NCBI GenBank assembly: GCA_037127255.1
Contig: JBANSL010000013.1
Coordinates: 82,652,188-82,716,187 of the forward strand
Direction of reading: 5' to 3'
Source of the DNA: Persicaria tinctoria
Taxonomy: Eukaryota > Streptophyta > Magnoliopsida > Caryophyllales > Polygonaceae
DNA: 64,000 bases
Each line of letters opens with the position of its first letter. Position 1 is the first letter of the stretch. Shown here piece after piece: positions 44,601-56,674 of this stretch. The translations under genes were made by a program, and so were the position numbers. The notes below the pieces were generated by a model that saw nothing but the letters and a program-made list of their open reading frames with translations, made no database searches and had not been told where the DNA came from.

Positions 44601-47079
44601 TTGTAGTTTTGTAGTTCTATATCAGTATGACTAGCACCCTTGCTCTATATAGCTTATTGCACCATCAGCAGAGACATAAAAATATGATTGGCTCAATCTA
44701 AACAAGAAATGCATAGATCATTAGATGAAAATACATTAGTAAACAAGAATCAGAAGTATCTTCTCCATTTTTCTAAATAAAGGATATTTAAGCATTTTAT
44801 CAGCTTAACTGATCTACCATTATTATGCGATTAAAGTTGGATCAAGAATTCAACAATCTGGGATAAATTTTAAAAAAATAGAACTAGGGAAGGCAAAGCT
44901 GGCGCATAACCTTGTATTTCACAAGCTTCTTAAAGTACACCTCTGCAGCGTCATCACCGTACGCAGATGTGAGAAGTGCCATTACATACTGTTCAAGACC
45001 ATCAGCAGCAGGATATACAGATGCAACATCCTCAGTCAAATGCTCGGCAGTATCAAGGAACGGTTTCTGAAGAAAAAATTTCAAATAAAAGTCTCCCAGT
45101 ACAATACAATATTCCATTTGACATAAGATAATGCATAAGAGAATCTAAGAAGAGTATCATGTCTTACCAACTTGATTCCATAGAGCTTGTGAAGAAGAGA
45201 AACTGATGCAACAGTTGCTTGTGGATGCCACTGAGATAAAACTGGAACAAACAGAGTGATTTCTTTTTTTAACAGCTTCTTGGTCTCTTCAGCAAGTAAA
45301 GTCAGTGGATGCTCATGCACTGTTTCTGTCATTGTATCAATGGTCTGTAGTGTCTGCACAAGAATGCTTATAAAGATCATTACTTTTATCTCAGTTATCT
45401 TCCTAGTCCAAATGGGAAAGGATGTTGATATAATCCTTCCGTTCCACAATACATGGTCTTTTATACATTCGCACAAATTTTAATAAAACACTTCACTTTT
45501 AAAAAAACATCATCATTCCACTAACTTTATCATAAATTTTATTATTGTTTAATACCCACTACACATTTTAACCAATCACAATCTTTTAAAAAGTCAACAA
45601 CACACAAATCAATACAAATCATTACAATCCCCTACCTAGAAAACATAAAAGACCATCTATTTGAAACAAAAATCATCATCTAAAAGCCCATGTATTGTGG
45701 AACGGAGGAAGTATTGTCTAAAAATAGGAGATCTTTTTTTTTTTGCTCTGCTGGGAACAATTGTGGAACATTGAGAAGTGATCAGATAATAGGAAAACAT
45801 TTGTGAAAGGAATCAGAATCCTAATGCTGCAAAAAATGACTAGAGGGTGAAAGGGAAAAAGAGACAGCATTTCGCACGACCACAATGTCTAGGATTTTCA
45901 TCTTGTTGGATGAAGTTAGATTTTGCTTTCAGGAAATTTTAAGTGCCCAGTTTGTTGTCTACTTGTCTTGTATAGATTCTATACCTTGTCAGTCATGATT
46001 TAATGCTTGTACTTTGCATTTCTTATAAATAATAATATGTATCTAACCAGGAAAAAAGCAGCCTGCCAAATGAAAAATAAAGAAAAAAAAATGCATAAAA
46101 TGCAGGGTAGAATAAGCTGAGAAAAGTTAAATAATACTCCCTCCATTCGCCAAAACATATTATTTTTGCTTATTTCACAAATTTTAAGGAAATCAACAAA
46201 TATACTATTATACCTTCATTTATTACAAACTTTTTTTTACTTTCTAGAAAACTACAACTAACAATGTACTCATCACTACAAGGGCATTTTCTTAAGAGTA
46301 GAGATTAAAATAACTACTATGACATGTTTTCTTGAACACAATTAACGATCTAAAATGACATGTTTTGCCGAACGGAGAGAGTAAGAATTAAGAAATGACT
46401 TCTTAAGAAGCCAAAAGTATATACAACAAGAGGACCAGGAGTCTACTACACAAAAAAGGGAAAAGTTTCAATGAGTTACGAATCATATAAAGGATCCCCA
46501 ATTAATTTGAAATTGAATCCATCTTAGCAAACATGCTTCAAAGGGAAGCAAAATTATCAAGGATCGAGTAAATCTTGGAATAGAGAAATCAACTAAAATT
46601 CTTCAAGTTTAGATAAAAGAATCTGAAGATCAGGAAGAAGATGAATCCTGTCAGAATTGATTAATGCATCCAGAACAATAGGCCTATATGTACGGCCTTA
46701 GATCTAGAATTACAAGGAAACGAAAGATAGGAAAGAATAAAAACTATCTAAAAATATACATGATATTATATCTACATATCCTACAATATCTCTAGAATAA
46801 TTCTCAATAAAATCTTTCCTTAAAATATATTCAACAGAAACAGTGATAAACATTAAGGGCTTGTTTGGTATCCATTCCTGGGAATCAAAACTGGGAATCG
46901 TAATGGATGAATCCCGATTTAAGTGTTTGGTATGATTAAAACTTGGAATCGGAATGATTCCCGGGAATCATCCATTACCAATTTTGAACCCCATTTCATT
47001 CCCATCAAAATACTAGGTAATCACCCATTCCCAATTTTGTAATTTATTATTATTATTATTATTATTATATTTGTACTTA

Positions 47080-47115
<36 letters not shown>

Positions 47116-50100
47116 CAATACTTTATTATTTAATATATTATTATTATTTGTACTTATATTTTATTTTTAATAATAATAATATATTAATATTAATATTAGT
47201 ATTATTATTATTATTTTTATCAATATTTTATTATTTATATTAGTTTTATATTATTATTATTAATTATATTATATTATACTATATTCATACTTATATTATT
47301 ATAATTATTATCAATATTTTATTATTTAATATATATTATATTATATTCTTATTTTTAATACTAAAAATAACATATTTCTATTTCTATTATTATTTTCTAT
47401 CAATATTTTATTATATATATTAGTTTTATATGATTATTATTATTAAATATATTATGTTTATATTATATTATTATTATCAAAATTTATTATTTAATATATT
47501 ATACTATATTTTTATTTTTAATAATAATATATTTCTATTAATATTATTATTTTTATCAGTATTTTATTATAGTTATACTTATATTATTATTATTACTATC
47601 AATACTTTATTATTTAATGTATATTATATTATATTATATTTATATTTTTAATAATAATAATAATATATTTCTATTAATAATATTATTTTTTTATCATTAT
47701 TTTATTATTATTATATTTATATATATATTAGTTTGATATTATTATTATTAATTATATTATATTTATACTTATATTATTATTATCAATATTTTATGATTTA
47801 ATATATTATATTATATTATATTTGTAATAATGATAATAATATATTTTTATTAATTTTATTACTTTTATGAGTATTTTAATTAATTTATTATTATTATTAT
47901 TTCAGGAATAGTTCATTCCGACAGCATACCAAACAACCTGCTCCAGTAATGAGTCATTACCATTTTTTGATTCCATTCCGATTCCCATTCCCATTCCGAT
48001 TCCAGCACTCATACCAAACGGGGCCTAAGGCAAATGAAACAACACTAAAGAGAGAAACAGTGTAACCAGAAGGTCCTAATGAAACACTGTAACCAGAAGG
48101 ATCTCCCTCTCGACAAGGGATGAGGCAAAATTCACAAAATTTATATGATATTCAATTCCAAGATAAGTATAACAAAATGTAAGAAGTCAAGGGCATCATA
48201 TGGAATTTCTGGAAAAGTACATAAACAAAAGTGTCCTGGTTTAGAACGAGTCGAGAGGGTAGTGCGGAGTAGGGAAGTTTGGGGTTGTATCCTATTCATT
48301 GCCCGTCTTTCTTTTTCAGTTTCTTGTTCTTTTTTCAGTTACTTGTCAAGGTTCTTTATGTCTGATATATATGTTTGCCCTTAGTTGTAAATGTCTATGC
48401 CTGCGTATGGGTTTAGGGCATTTATGGGTCAATAGGAAACATCCTCTCGACTCGTTCGGGGAAAGGATGCATACAACTCGACCCCCTATACCCTGAGTAA
48501 GTGGGACAAACTGGGATTGTTGTTGTTGTTTAGAATGCCACTCTCAAATTTTTCAGATATTTCATTCCAAGATAAGTTCAACAAAATGTTAACAAGCCTA
48601 TTCATAAAATAAACCCTAAGAAAAATAACGAGCTAAACTGATAATGCTTGAAGTGGGCTGTCAGCAAAACTGAAAGTGCTGGATTAATGTCCTAAAAATT
48701 AGCAACTAGAAATATGGGAATATCAAACACAATGGAAGGAAAAAGTGGCTAAAATGGAGCAAAATAGGAAAATACAAAAAATGACAAAATGTTCGGTGCC
48801 AATAGAGAGACACTAACCCGTGAAAATGCACTCTTTATTGATGATGAGATATACATTTCAATTTGATCTTGATCAGACTCCAAGGTGGACTGCATACTCT
48901 GCCAAAAAAATTCATGGTGAGATGCATATCAGTTCTTCCACATTTGAAGAAGTAACGATGGTGATCCTAACATCGAAGAATTTCCACATTTGCCTCACTA
49001 AGAAAAATTAGATTTTGTTTGAGTAACCCCAATAAACTATGAAATATCCACATACCGGTTCTTCCCGAAGCAATTGCCTTGAAACCATAGCAACCGTTAC
49101 CATACCCTCCATCATCTGAGAATCCTAATAAGAAAGGTCAAACAAAGCTTCATTCTTGAGTCATGATCTTAAAATGAGAATCATGTCAAAGATTACTGAA
49201 TGTGTTATTAAATGATAACCTTCCATACAAGTCTGGTTCCTTCTAACTTTAAACTGAACAGAAACGCCGTTTTAATTACTCCCTCCGTCTCGAAATTTAG
49301 GTTGTTTTAGGCCTTTATTCTTGTATCAAAATAGATGTCATTTTATGTTTTCTAGGTAGGAGATAGTAATGATTTGTATCGATTTATGTGTTGTTGACAT
49401 TTTAAATATTTTGATTGGTTAAAAAATATAGTGGGTGTTAAAAAACAATAAAATATATGAAAAAGTTAGTGGAATGATGATGTTGATTGATGGATGAGTG
49501 TTTTATTAAAAATTGTGCAAAATCCTAAAACGACTTAAATTTTGAGACGGAGGGAGTATTAACCAACCTCAGCAAAGTTTATGTGATAGTCTCCTAGCTG
49601 TCTGTCAGCCCACGCCTTAATTGGTGATAAATAGGCTTCCAAGAAAGAAACCATTTGAGAGCCCATTTGAGTTTCAAGTTTAGTTTGCAAGTTTTTCAAG
49701 TGCAACCTCTCTTGTGGACCTCGCTGCTCTTTCAGAGGAATCCTTTTCAACTGCTCAATTGCATGCTTCAACATTCCCTCCTCTCTCGTGATAACAAACT
49801 GAGGACATATTAAAATAAATCAAAGCAAATTAGATCATCAACTCTCTAAAGTTGAAAGAAAAACTGAGGACAGATTAGTAAATAACTCTAGTACCTAGAA
49901 CTTCTCTTTTTTTTTTTTTTGACAACTCTAGCACCTAAAGCTTAACCAGCATAAGTGTAAAATATATGCCATTTTCTTTCCAAGTAAAAACTAGCAATTA
50001 AAGGGCACCAAAGTGGCCTTATTCTTCAAGTCTAGGTAACAGAAGTTACACATAGCCGATGATTCTATGAAACGGAAAAACAACACCACCAACTTGGACA

Positions 50101-53100
50101 CGCTCAAGTACATGTTCATTTTACATGCCTAACCTTTTAAATCAACCTGCAAAGAAGGAACTTTACACCAAATTATGAACTCAACTGTGTCACCAGCAAA
50201 AGGAATTGCCTTAGAATGACAACAGTTTGCTAAACAATTCTTGTGAACCATTGAAATCTTCAGAATAGGGATGTGTCATAAGCCAGGGAAGCTTGGGCAA
50301 CCTTAACAAAAGATCTGATAGTGTCCTGCTGCTGCATAATTCAATAGTATTTGGAAAATAGAGTTCCAACCTTATCCCCATATCAATTATCCACTGGAAG
50401 CAAGCACACACCGGAATCATTGGGGAATATCCAATTTCTGATAATTCAATTGACAAAATCTCATCCTCCTCACAAACTAACACGTTAGACTATCTATAAA
50501 TGAAATTTACCTGATCCTAAAGCATAAAATCAGGAAAGTACCAAACTAATGAGCCACTAAAGATATAAACAGGAAATACTAAACCACTAAGCCACAAAAG
50601 AGAAACAAGAAAAATGGGGAAGTGGTGACTTTAAGTAAAATAAAATATAAAGCTATTAGTTATTGGAATTAAGTCCTAAAAACTAGGAAGAGAACTATCT
50701 CAAGTACAGGGAACTAAGTCCTAAAAACTTGGAGGCTCATCACCTATATGATACACCCAAATAGTACTTTCGGTCACGCTCTATAAAGCTTAAGTTGTGG
50801 TGGGTTACCGGAAACCTGAACGTTCCTGGAATGTCATGTAACAAGATCTCTGCGAGCTTGCCTTGTTCAGTTTCTTTAGGACCAAACTCTTGAATGTTTA
50901 GTTCCATCAACAAGAAAGTTGTTAACCTGTAAAGGTGGCTAGGCTGAAACTTCTCATCACAATGAAAACAAAACCCCTCATCCCGCAGAAATTGGCTTTC
51001 TGTGTCTTCTATTATCGGGTAGTGGTGTTGCTGCAATTGGCAAGTATTGGTGGATGCTGTGCAGCTATGATGGAGGTGAGTTTTCTTCCTTGGAATGGGG
51101 ATAAGGAGATGATGATAAAGGCAAGTTGATAGACTGACAATTCAGTTTTTAGCACATACACAATTTTCTCCAAAAGATAAACGATCTATGCTAGTTGTTA
51201 GGACTTATGGGAAGGACGTTGAGAATGTTGGTGGCAGGTGGGTATGGTTGGATGAAGAACAATAGGCACCATCACCGTGTCAGATGTATAAGGCTCTCAT
51301 ACCAAATGATAGAACCTCCCAGAAGCAAGCATCTCACTGGGACTGGGCAGCAAGGATCTCGTACACAGGAATTGTTGGAGAATCTCCAATTTTCTGATAA
51401 CTCAATATTTTAATTGCTAAATCTGATCCTAAAGCATAAAATCAAGAAACTGCCAAATCACCAAGCTACTAAAGAGATAAACTACAAAAATAATAAGCCA
51501 CTAAAGAGACAAACCAGGAAAGCAGGGACAAGCATGTCAACTAGAAAGGGAATCATGTATCATTCCATCTCAAGGCCAAATGGGCAATGACAAAATCAGG
51601 AAACTTGAAGAACAAATATTATTTTCGTTCTAATAGGGAAAATTGAAGAACAATATTTTTTTTTCACGGTAATTACATACAAGCATGTCAACTAGCACAA
51701 CCTCAGGGTTGTGCTAGGATAAGACCCTTGATGGCCGAGCCGAAGGGGGTCTTAGTCTTTCACAACCTTAGGGTGCGGGTCCGACTTCCGATAGCCGTGG
51801 CTTGAAGAGATAGGAGTCGCACCGAACCTAGTGTTCAACACACCTTATTGATTGGGATCCCTTACAAACGGATCTCATGATTTTGATGCTCCTTACTAGC
51901 GGCTCTAGTCCACCACTAGACCACTAGGAACTCACATGTAAATATTCCTTTAAAGTTTAATATATTAACCCTTAAAATAAAAATAAAAAACTAGCACAAC
52001 CTCTGTACCATCATATTACCTGCCGAAACAGTATCCAAGCATAGCATGTATAATGAACTGTCTCTGACATCCCGAGTACACGCCAAGTTGACTTCAAAAG
52101 CTCAAGAATTTCTTCCGCCTCCTACGTATATTGTGGTTTACACATCAGATCAACAAGTTTTCGTAAAACAACATGGATTCCATCCTATCATGATATGTCC
52201 ATATATCTGTAAAGTGACATATATAGTTCAACATTTGGACTCTTTATCATCTGATCATCATAATACATTGAATATGATTTTTTTTCTCCAAGAGAGTTCC
52301 ATACTAACCTCTGTAAGCTTCCCCTCATCTAGAGCATCAAACACACTAATCAGCAGCTTCTCGTATAGTCTAACATTGAGGTGATAGCCATCAGCCCAAT
52401 GACAAACTTCACCAGTTATGTCTCCACGGACTGGCCTCTCAGCAAGAGGAACAGCAACATCACGGAGAGATTTTAGGCACTCTGACCTTTGAATTTCACC
52501 AGTTGAAGCTGGCAGAAACTGTTCCAAAATACATTAAACAAGAATTCAAAATATGCCAATTTGCAAAACTAACCCATTTTAATTCTAGTTTTGCAAAAAT
52601 AGACCAATTTTGTGAGTTTTGCAAAACTAACCATTTTTTAAGAAGTTCCATTCTAAACTTTGAATCTCAACTCTTCATGTGGCTCGACATATAATGCATT
52701 ATCATGTCGCATTACATAACATAAAAATGTTTACTATTTTTAAAACTTCCCATCACTATTACTACTTTATAAAACTTCCCATCACTATTACTATTTATAA
52801 AACCTCCAGTCACAACTATTCTCGCAAGGCTGGGCTTGCAAGATCCCATTACACAGATATGCCATTTCCTAACATATATATAATGTGTTCATTGTATGAT
52901 ATATCAATAATAGTGACCATAACTATTCTTGGTTGGCCAAGTTGGTTCTCAATATAAAGCTCTCGAATAGAGGCACCCCAGATCATTAGTTCGAGAAGTG
53001 ATGGTCACTGAGGTAATTACCCTGGGGGAGGTGGTTTAATGGAAATTGCAGTGGTTTTAAGAGAAGACTTATGTAATTTTTCCCAGAAAAGAAAAGGGGG

Positions 53101-54622
53101 TGTAGTATGCACAAAAAGAAGTTCAGGAAGGAAAAATAGCGCTTAGTTTTTGTATTCCCTTCCATAATTCCTTACTTTATGCCATGACGAGAGAGTACTT
53201 GCTCCAATCAAGATGAACATACCTCAGATTCCTCAATCTTTGCTAAAAGTATCCTCATTTCACTAGCCTTTCTTCCAAACTCTCCGAAACCTACAGCGGG
53301 ATGATTAAGGAGTCCCTCCTCCAACATGTTTAACTGCAGTGACACAAATCATAAAACCGGATTGAAATTGCATACTATATCCCAATGTCAACATGCTAGG
53401 TGAAACAATGCAAGGGAGAGTAGCAGGAAGGAAAATCAATTGCTATATCATATGAAGAAGCATGAAAAAGTTCATGTGAAGATATGTTTGTCAAAAGGTG
53501 GGAGAGATAGATTCCACCTGTCTCTTTTGCCAGCGAATATATGCTTTCTTGTCAGAGAATTCTGTACGTGAAATACAGCATAACAATTCCAATGGGACTA
53601 AAAGAGCATCCATTCTTTTTCCAACTTTCCCCACAAGAGCATTGAGCAGCCCTTGCCTTGATCTAATGTCCATATCTTCAGAAATCTGAAATCATATTCA
53701 AACAACTGTTGCTGAATAAATGATCGACAAACAGGTAAAATGTTCAGAACTTTAATTGGTATGCAAGACCATTTAATTCACAGAAAAGTCACTCGCAAAT
53801 TTTAAATTTTATATCTCACTGGATCAAATACAGAGCTTAACATTCAACGAGCAAAAGACTCAAAGGTAAGGTGCGAGCAGTAGGAAGTTTCAGTGGAATG
53901 AAAAAATATGTGTAGAAAAAGGGGAAAACACACAATAACAATGTTCATTGTTAGACCAGTAACACATGCATGATAAAAGAGCAGCACGGTAAGTAATAGG
54001 ATGAATTACCTCCATTTGAATACGCATTGTCTCCAACAAACCAACCAATCCAGGTGTTCGTTCAGACTGCTTGATGAGATTTTCATTTCTACTGCGCCCA
54101 AGCTTCTTCAACAATTTGGACTTCTTCTCTTTTTTCTTTTCCTTTGATGGTATAATAAGGCCTCTGTTCGTTAATGAACCATAAATTTAAAACCAAAAAG
54201 ACAAAACTGAGAGAGATACACGCGTAGCAAAGAAAGTCATAAAGGGCTACAAGAATGCAAAAACACACCGTCTAACCAACATAGCGAGCACAATCATTTT
54301 TTGTCACTAAAAATAAATGATGGTAGCATACCCAGAAGCACCAGCACATGCCAAGAGGATCTCATATGCAGTTTCCCGAAGATCATCATCATTAATGCCT
54401 GCAAGCGAAAACAAAAATAGCAAAAGAACAATTATCAAACTTGTTGGTAGCCATAATCTGCCTTGGCATCTATTATATGAAGTTTTATTTGAAAAGGAAA
54501 CTTTAGCATAGTTCTGATAGCCTCTGAGATGATTCGCTGAGCATTTTGTTCCAAAAGACTCTTTCTTTCTTCAAAGAACACTGAATAGTTTCAAATTATG
54601 GCCAACTAATGCTAAATGATGA

Positions 54623-54663
<41 letters not shown>

Positions 54664-56674
54664 TAAAATAACTTTCCTATGCATTCACTCGTTACAATGC
54701 ACACATGAGAACGTTTGTGAGCCATTGGATGAGTTTTAATGAATGGATAGATTTTAAACTAAAAATAAATAAAATCTCACCTCTCTCTCTCTCCAATGCA
54801 TTCACTCCTTACAATGCACACATGAGAACATTTGTGAGCCATTGGATGAGTTTTAATGAATGGATAGATTTTAAACTAAAAATAAATAAAATCTAACCTC
54901 TCTCTATATATATATGATATGCCATTAAAGTTCCTAAGCCAAGTGGACTTATAAAAGCTACAATACTTACTTAAACTCTGGCAAGGAAGCATTATAACAT
55001 GCAACCTGAATTTTCTAAACAAGCAAGGGAGCTAACTGAGTAAATATAGCAGATGATATACACGATATGTCACCTTCCCCGCAAATACATGCAATAGTAT
55101 TTAAGAGAATCGAAATTCCATTTCCAGAAAACAAATGTGAATTGGCCAGGATTGTTACTAGCATAAAACAAAGTTCAGCGCAGTACAACAAACAAAGGCC
55201 TTACCAAAATCATTTTTATCCATGTTTACCTGTTGCAAATAGTGGCAATCCAGGAGCAAGATCAGACGCATCATTTGGAATTCGCCTTGAGATCCTTCGA
55301 CTGTCAATTTCGTCATCATCCTCAAAATCCTCAATGTCATCCACTGTTAATTCTCTAGCTTGGTTAGAATTCAAGGACTCTGCTTTGGATAAGCTTCTTC
55401 CCAATAAAGATTCTGAATTAGATCCAGATTTCTCGATCAGAGGTTCAGAGTTAGACAAAGTTTCTTCACCCACATCTTCTGATTCCGACAGACCGCGGAT
55501 AATAGGGGAAGATGCAATTATTGGAAGAGCTGGTGGGACACGTCGCGGGGGTGAGCCAGAAATTTCGGGAGTTGTAACAAGAAAGAACTCACTAGTGGAA
55601 GCAGAAGTGTTCTGAAAAAGGATACCAACATCTAATTCAATATTCAATCTCCCTAAGGAAGTACATCAATTTTGTCCAAAAACAAAAATGTGGAGATTTT
55701 AAAAAACATAAAGTTCAGTGTTTATCAGAGAAGAGCTAGTGACTGGATGAAGAAATATTCTAGAAAAGAGCAGCCAGCATTAAAACCAATAAGCACCTGC
55801 AATAAAAGTTCACCGCACAGTGACAATAAACTAACTAGATGCGACGGGAAATGCTTAACATGGCAATCTAGTAAGATCAACAATATTGAACATTGAAAAG
55901 GCATAACATCTTAGAATGTGATAAATTAAACTCAAATGCATCCACTAATATTTTAAATTCGGTCATAGCTTTAACCACATTTCACCCATGATCATAGTAA
56001 GCAACTTAGCATTGTCCAAACGACAATCCATTTACCATTGCATAAACTCGGCTTCAAGAATGTGCAAGAACATGCAGTTTTTTTTCTCATATAATCGTAT
56101 GATCAACTATAAAAGAGAACACTGACAGGAATGCATCAGGCATGAAACTTACCATACGCGGGAACTGGGCACTGTCATGATAATCCCTTATGGCATCAGA
56201 AAGGTCAAGCATATCACCTGCACATGGTTTGACACACACGCTAAGATGAAATCAAAGTAAGGCTACAAAAAAATGGTTGAAGCTTTGGATGTGGCCATGT
56301 AGGTATATAGCGCAGCACACTGAAGAGAATGATAGAAAAAAACGCCTCTTTGCAACATTTACTCACCTTTTTTAGCACAATTTAAAACATAATCAACGCT
56401 GACTTGATCCAGATCTATATCATCTAAGGAAACAGCACCCGGAGGCATGACAACTTTCTTGATCAAGCTACCAGAAAGAATGAAATTGAGAAGGACACGT
56501 CTATCTCGCCGATAACACTGAAGAAGTTCAAGCTCGTTCTCCCTATCTCATTTCAACAGATTAAAAACATAAATGGGTTCAAGAAAATTAAACCAAATGA
56601 ATTTGTATTGCTAAGAAAAAATATTTGAAAATTCTAAAACTACTTATGGATGAAGTTGCAACATACTCTTCCAT
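35615..56674 (-). CDS. PATROL1: PATROL1-like protein (Munc13-like MUN/DUF810 family)
   Basis: A gene of 26 coding exons on the minus strand; the spliced frame is open for 1,121 residues. It begins MEEENELELLQ and contains LIKKVVMPPGAVSLDDIDLD, an acidic stretch at ~174-185 (DDIEDFEDDDEI), a Lys-rich stretch at ~240-250 (KEKKKEKKSK), the conserved GEVCHWADGYHLNVRLYEKL, LEEDLDVLKEFFISGGDGLP and the C-terminus YKIPKSAV. Order and wording match the plant PATROL1 family throughout. In Arabidopsis PATROL1 (At5g06970) the MUN-type protein controls delivery of the plasma-membrane proton ATPase AHA1, notably in guard cells, and works with the exocyst. No frameshift or stop was found and every junction keeps phase. 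Length is close to the Arabidopsis protein (about 1,100 residues). Introns carry many transposons but the splice signals look sound. Confidence 0.95.
38015..38490. repeat. Three tandem copies of a ~154-168 bp unit in an intron
   Basis: GAACATCACTCTGTAAT (GAGCATC in the first) occurs at 38015, 38169 and 38337, each followed by TTTGGCCATTTTG-like, CTCTGG and CAGCTTATCA blocks. It lies in the intron 36529-38811. Confidence 0.75.
40478..40600 (-). mobile_element. SINE fragment (TTG-tailed type), minus orientation
   Basis: Minus strand: GGATGT-type sequence with ACCCAGACCCCGTTTTTTTG, a GGGAAATACTGGG block and then a GTTGTTGTCGTCGTC tail. This is the 3-prime part of the plant SINE type that ends CTGGG(n)TTGTTGTTG. 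It lies in a PATROL1 intron. Confidence 0.55.
40810..40888. repeat. 44-bp tandem duplication at an intron 5-prime end
   Basis: GGTCCTTTTGGATGATA and the bases after it are repeated at 40810 and 40854. On the minus strand the second copy starts a few bases after the donor of the exon ending at 40897. A run of about 14 C lies nearby at 40780-40795. Confidence 0.7.
42699..42916. mobile_element. PIF/Harbinger (Tourist-like) MITE
   Basis: About 70 bp at each end are complementary (GGATGTGTTTGGATTCC at the left; the complement of the right end reads GGTTGTGTTCTGATTCC, both followed by AATGTATTAATTATA). The 3-bp TAA flanks it at 42696-42698 and 42917-42919. At 218 bp it cannot encode a transposase. 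Confidence 0.75.
42950..43190. repeat. Possible decayed MITE
   Basis: GGCCATCTCCAAAATAGG at the left and AATGGGGAAGTTGTTGGAG at the right are loosely complementary, with internal repeats of TCCAAA/TTTGGAGAA. Ends and target duplication are not clear. Confidence 0.3.
43462..43616. mobile_element. Stowaway-like MITE, degenerate
   Basis: Starts CACTCCCTCTG and ends AGTAGGGAG with TA at 43460-43461 and 43617-43618. The inner ends are poorly complementary, so it is old or deleted. Confidence 0.55.
43625..43845. mobile_element. Stowaway MITE
   Basis: Terminal inverted repeats CTCCCTCCGTCTCGCAAAAC extend about 30 bp and match exactly at both ends. The TA target site is duplicated (43623-43624, 43846-43847). 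Confidence 0.9.
44149..44392. mobile_element. Stowaway MITE
   Basis: CTACCTCCGATCCAAAATAA at the left and the complement CTCCCTCCGATCCAAAATAA at the right, with a TA duplication (44147-44148, 44393-44394). A 39-bp partial copy of the left end is repeated near 44191. Confidence 0.88.
45433..45711. mobile_element. Stowaway MITE
   Basis: ATCCTTCCGTTCCACAATAC at the left and the complement CTTCCTCCGTTCCACAATAC at the right, with TA on both sides (45431-45432, 45712-45713). It lies about 80 bases before the acceptor of the exon starting at 45353. Confidence 0.85.
46137..46381. mobile_element. Stowaway MITE
   Basis: CTCCCTCCATTCGCCAAAAC at the left and the complement CTCTCTCCGTTCGGCAAAAC at the right, with a TA duplication (46135-46136, 46382-46383). 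Confidence 0.85.
46649..46836 (-). repeat. Possible solo copia-type LTR
   Basis: On the minus strand it begins TGTTGAATATATTTTAAGG and ends CAATTCTGACA, the usual TG...CA copia form, with no second copy nearby. No clear 5-bp duplication flanks it, so the call is tentative. Confidence 0.35.
46857..48025. mobile_element. PIF/Harbinger-like element with an ATT-rich core
   Basis: The left end GGGCTTGTTTGGTAT and the complement of the right end GGCCCCGTTTGGTAT match over the GTTTGGTAT core, with TAA on both sides (46854-46856, 48026-48028). Subterminal GGAATCGGAATGATTCC-type sequence recurs on both arms. The central ~860 bp (47040-47900) is nearly all ATT/TTA/ATA trinucleotide sequence. No transposase. 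Confidence 0.75.
48247..48527 (+). mobile_element. SINE with TTG tail and target duplication
   Basis: The 3-prime part contains GGATGCATACAACTCGACCC, then GTAAGTGGGACAAACTGGG, and ends in ATTGTTGTTGTTG, the plant TTG-tailed SINE form. The 8-bp GTTTAGAA flanks it (48239-48246, 48528-48535). It lies in the large PATROL1 intron. Confidence 0.7.
49279..49556. mobile_element. Stowaway MITE next to a splice donor
   Basis: CTCCCTCCGTCTCGAAATTT at the left and the complement CTCCCTCCGTCTCAAAATTT at the right, with a TA duplication (49277-49278, 49557-49558). The PATROL1 donor GAG/GTTGGT sits at 49568/49567, so the element begins about 12 bases into the intron. Confidence 0.9.
50410..51530. repeat. 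Repeated segments in the PATROL1 intron 49799-52019
   Basis: CTGATCCTAAAGCATAAAAT with similar flanks (GGAATCATTGGGGAATATCC versus GGAATTGTTGGAGAATCTCC) occurs near 50410-50590 and again near 51370-51500. These look like two partial copies of one unknown element. GGCTCTCATACCAAATGATA at 51290 resembles the complement of a copia primer-site region. Confidence 0.4.
54622..54660. repeat. (AC)n microsatellite
   Basis: About 19 AC units in a PATROL1 intron (54399-55229). Confidence 0.95.
54680..54913. repeat. Tandem duplication, 117-bp unit
   Basis: GCATTCACTCGTTACAATGC with ~100 bases after it is repeated at 54798 (GCATTCACTCCTTACAATGC), with very few differences, ending in CTCTCTCT/CTCTATA runs. 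Intronic. Confidence 0.88.

Larger units (their letters stand above)
35615..56674 (-). other. PATROL1: Exon map of the PATROL1-like gene
   Basis: Coding exons in transcript order, each set by reading frame plus AG acceptor and GT donor: 56674-56667, 56542-56367, 56217-56153, 55611-55230, 54398-54332, 54163-54010, 53685-53518, 53333-53223, 52518-52309, 52121-52020, 49798-49568, 49124-49056, 48898-48818, 45353-45168, 45066-44911, 43311-43219, 42390-42319, 41440-41323, 41075-40897, 40260-40179, 39216-39112, 38918-38812, 36528-36451, 36340-36245, 36129-36034, 35788-35615 (stop included). The sum is 3,366 bases, a multiple of three. The largest introns are 45354-48817, 36529-38811 and 49799-52019. 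All donors used are GT. Confidence 0.85.

Noticed and set aside
47430..47651. Frame of Ile/Leu/Tyr codons
   Set aside because: It lies wholly inside the ATT-type core of the Harbinger-like element.
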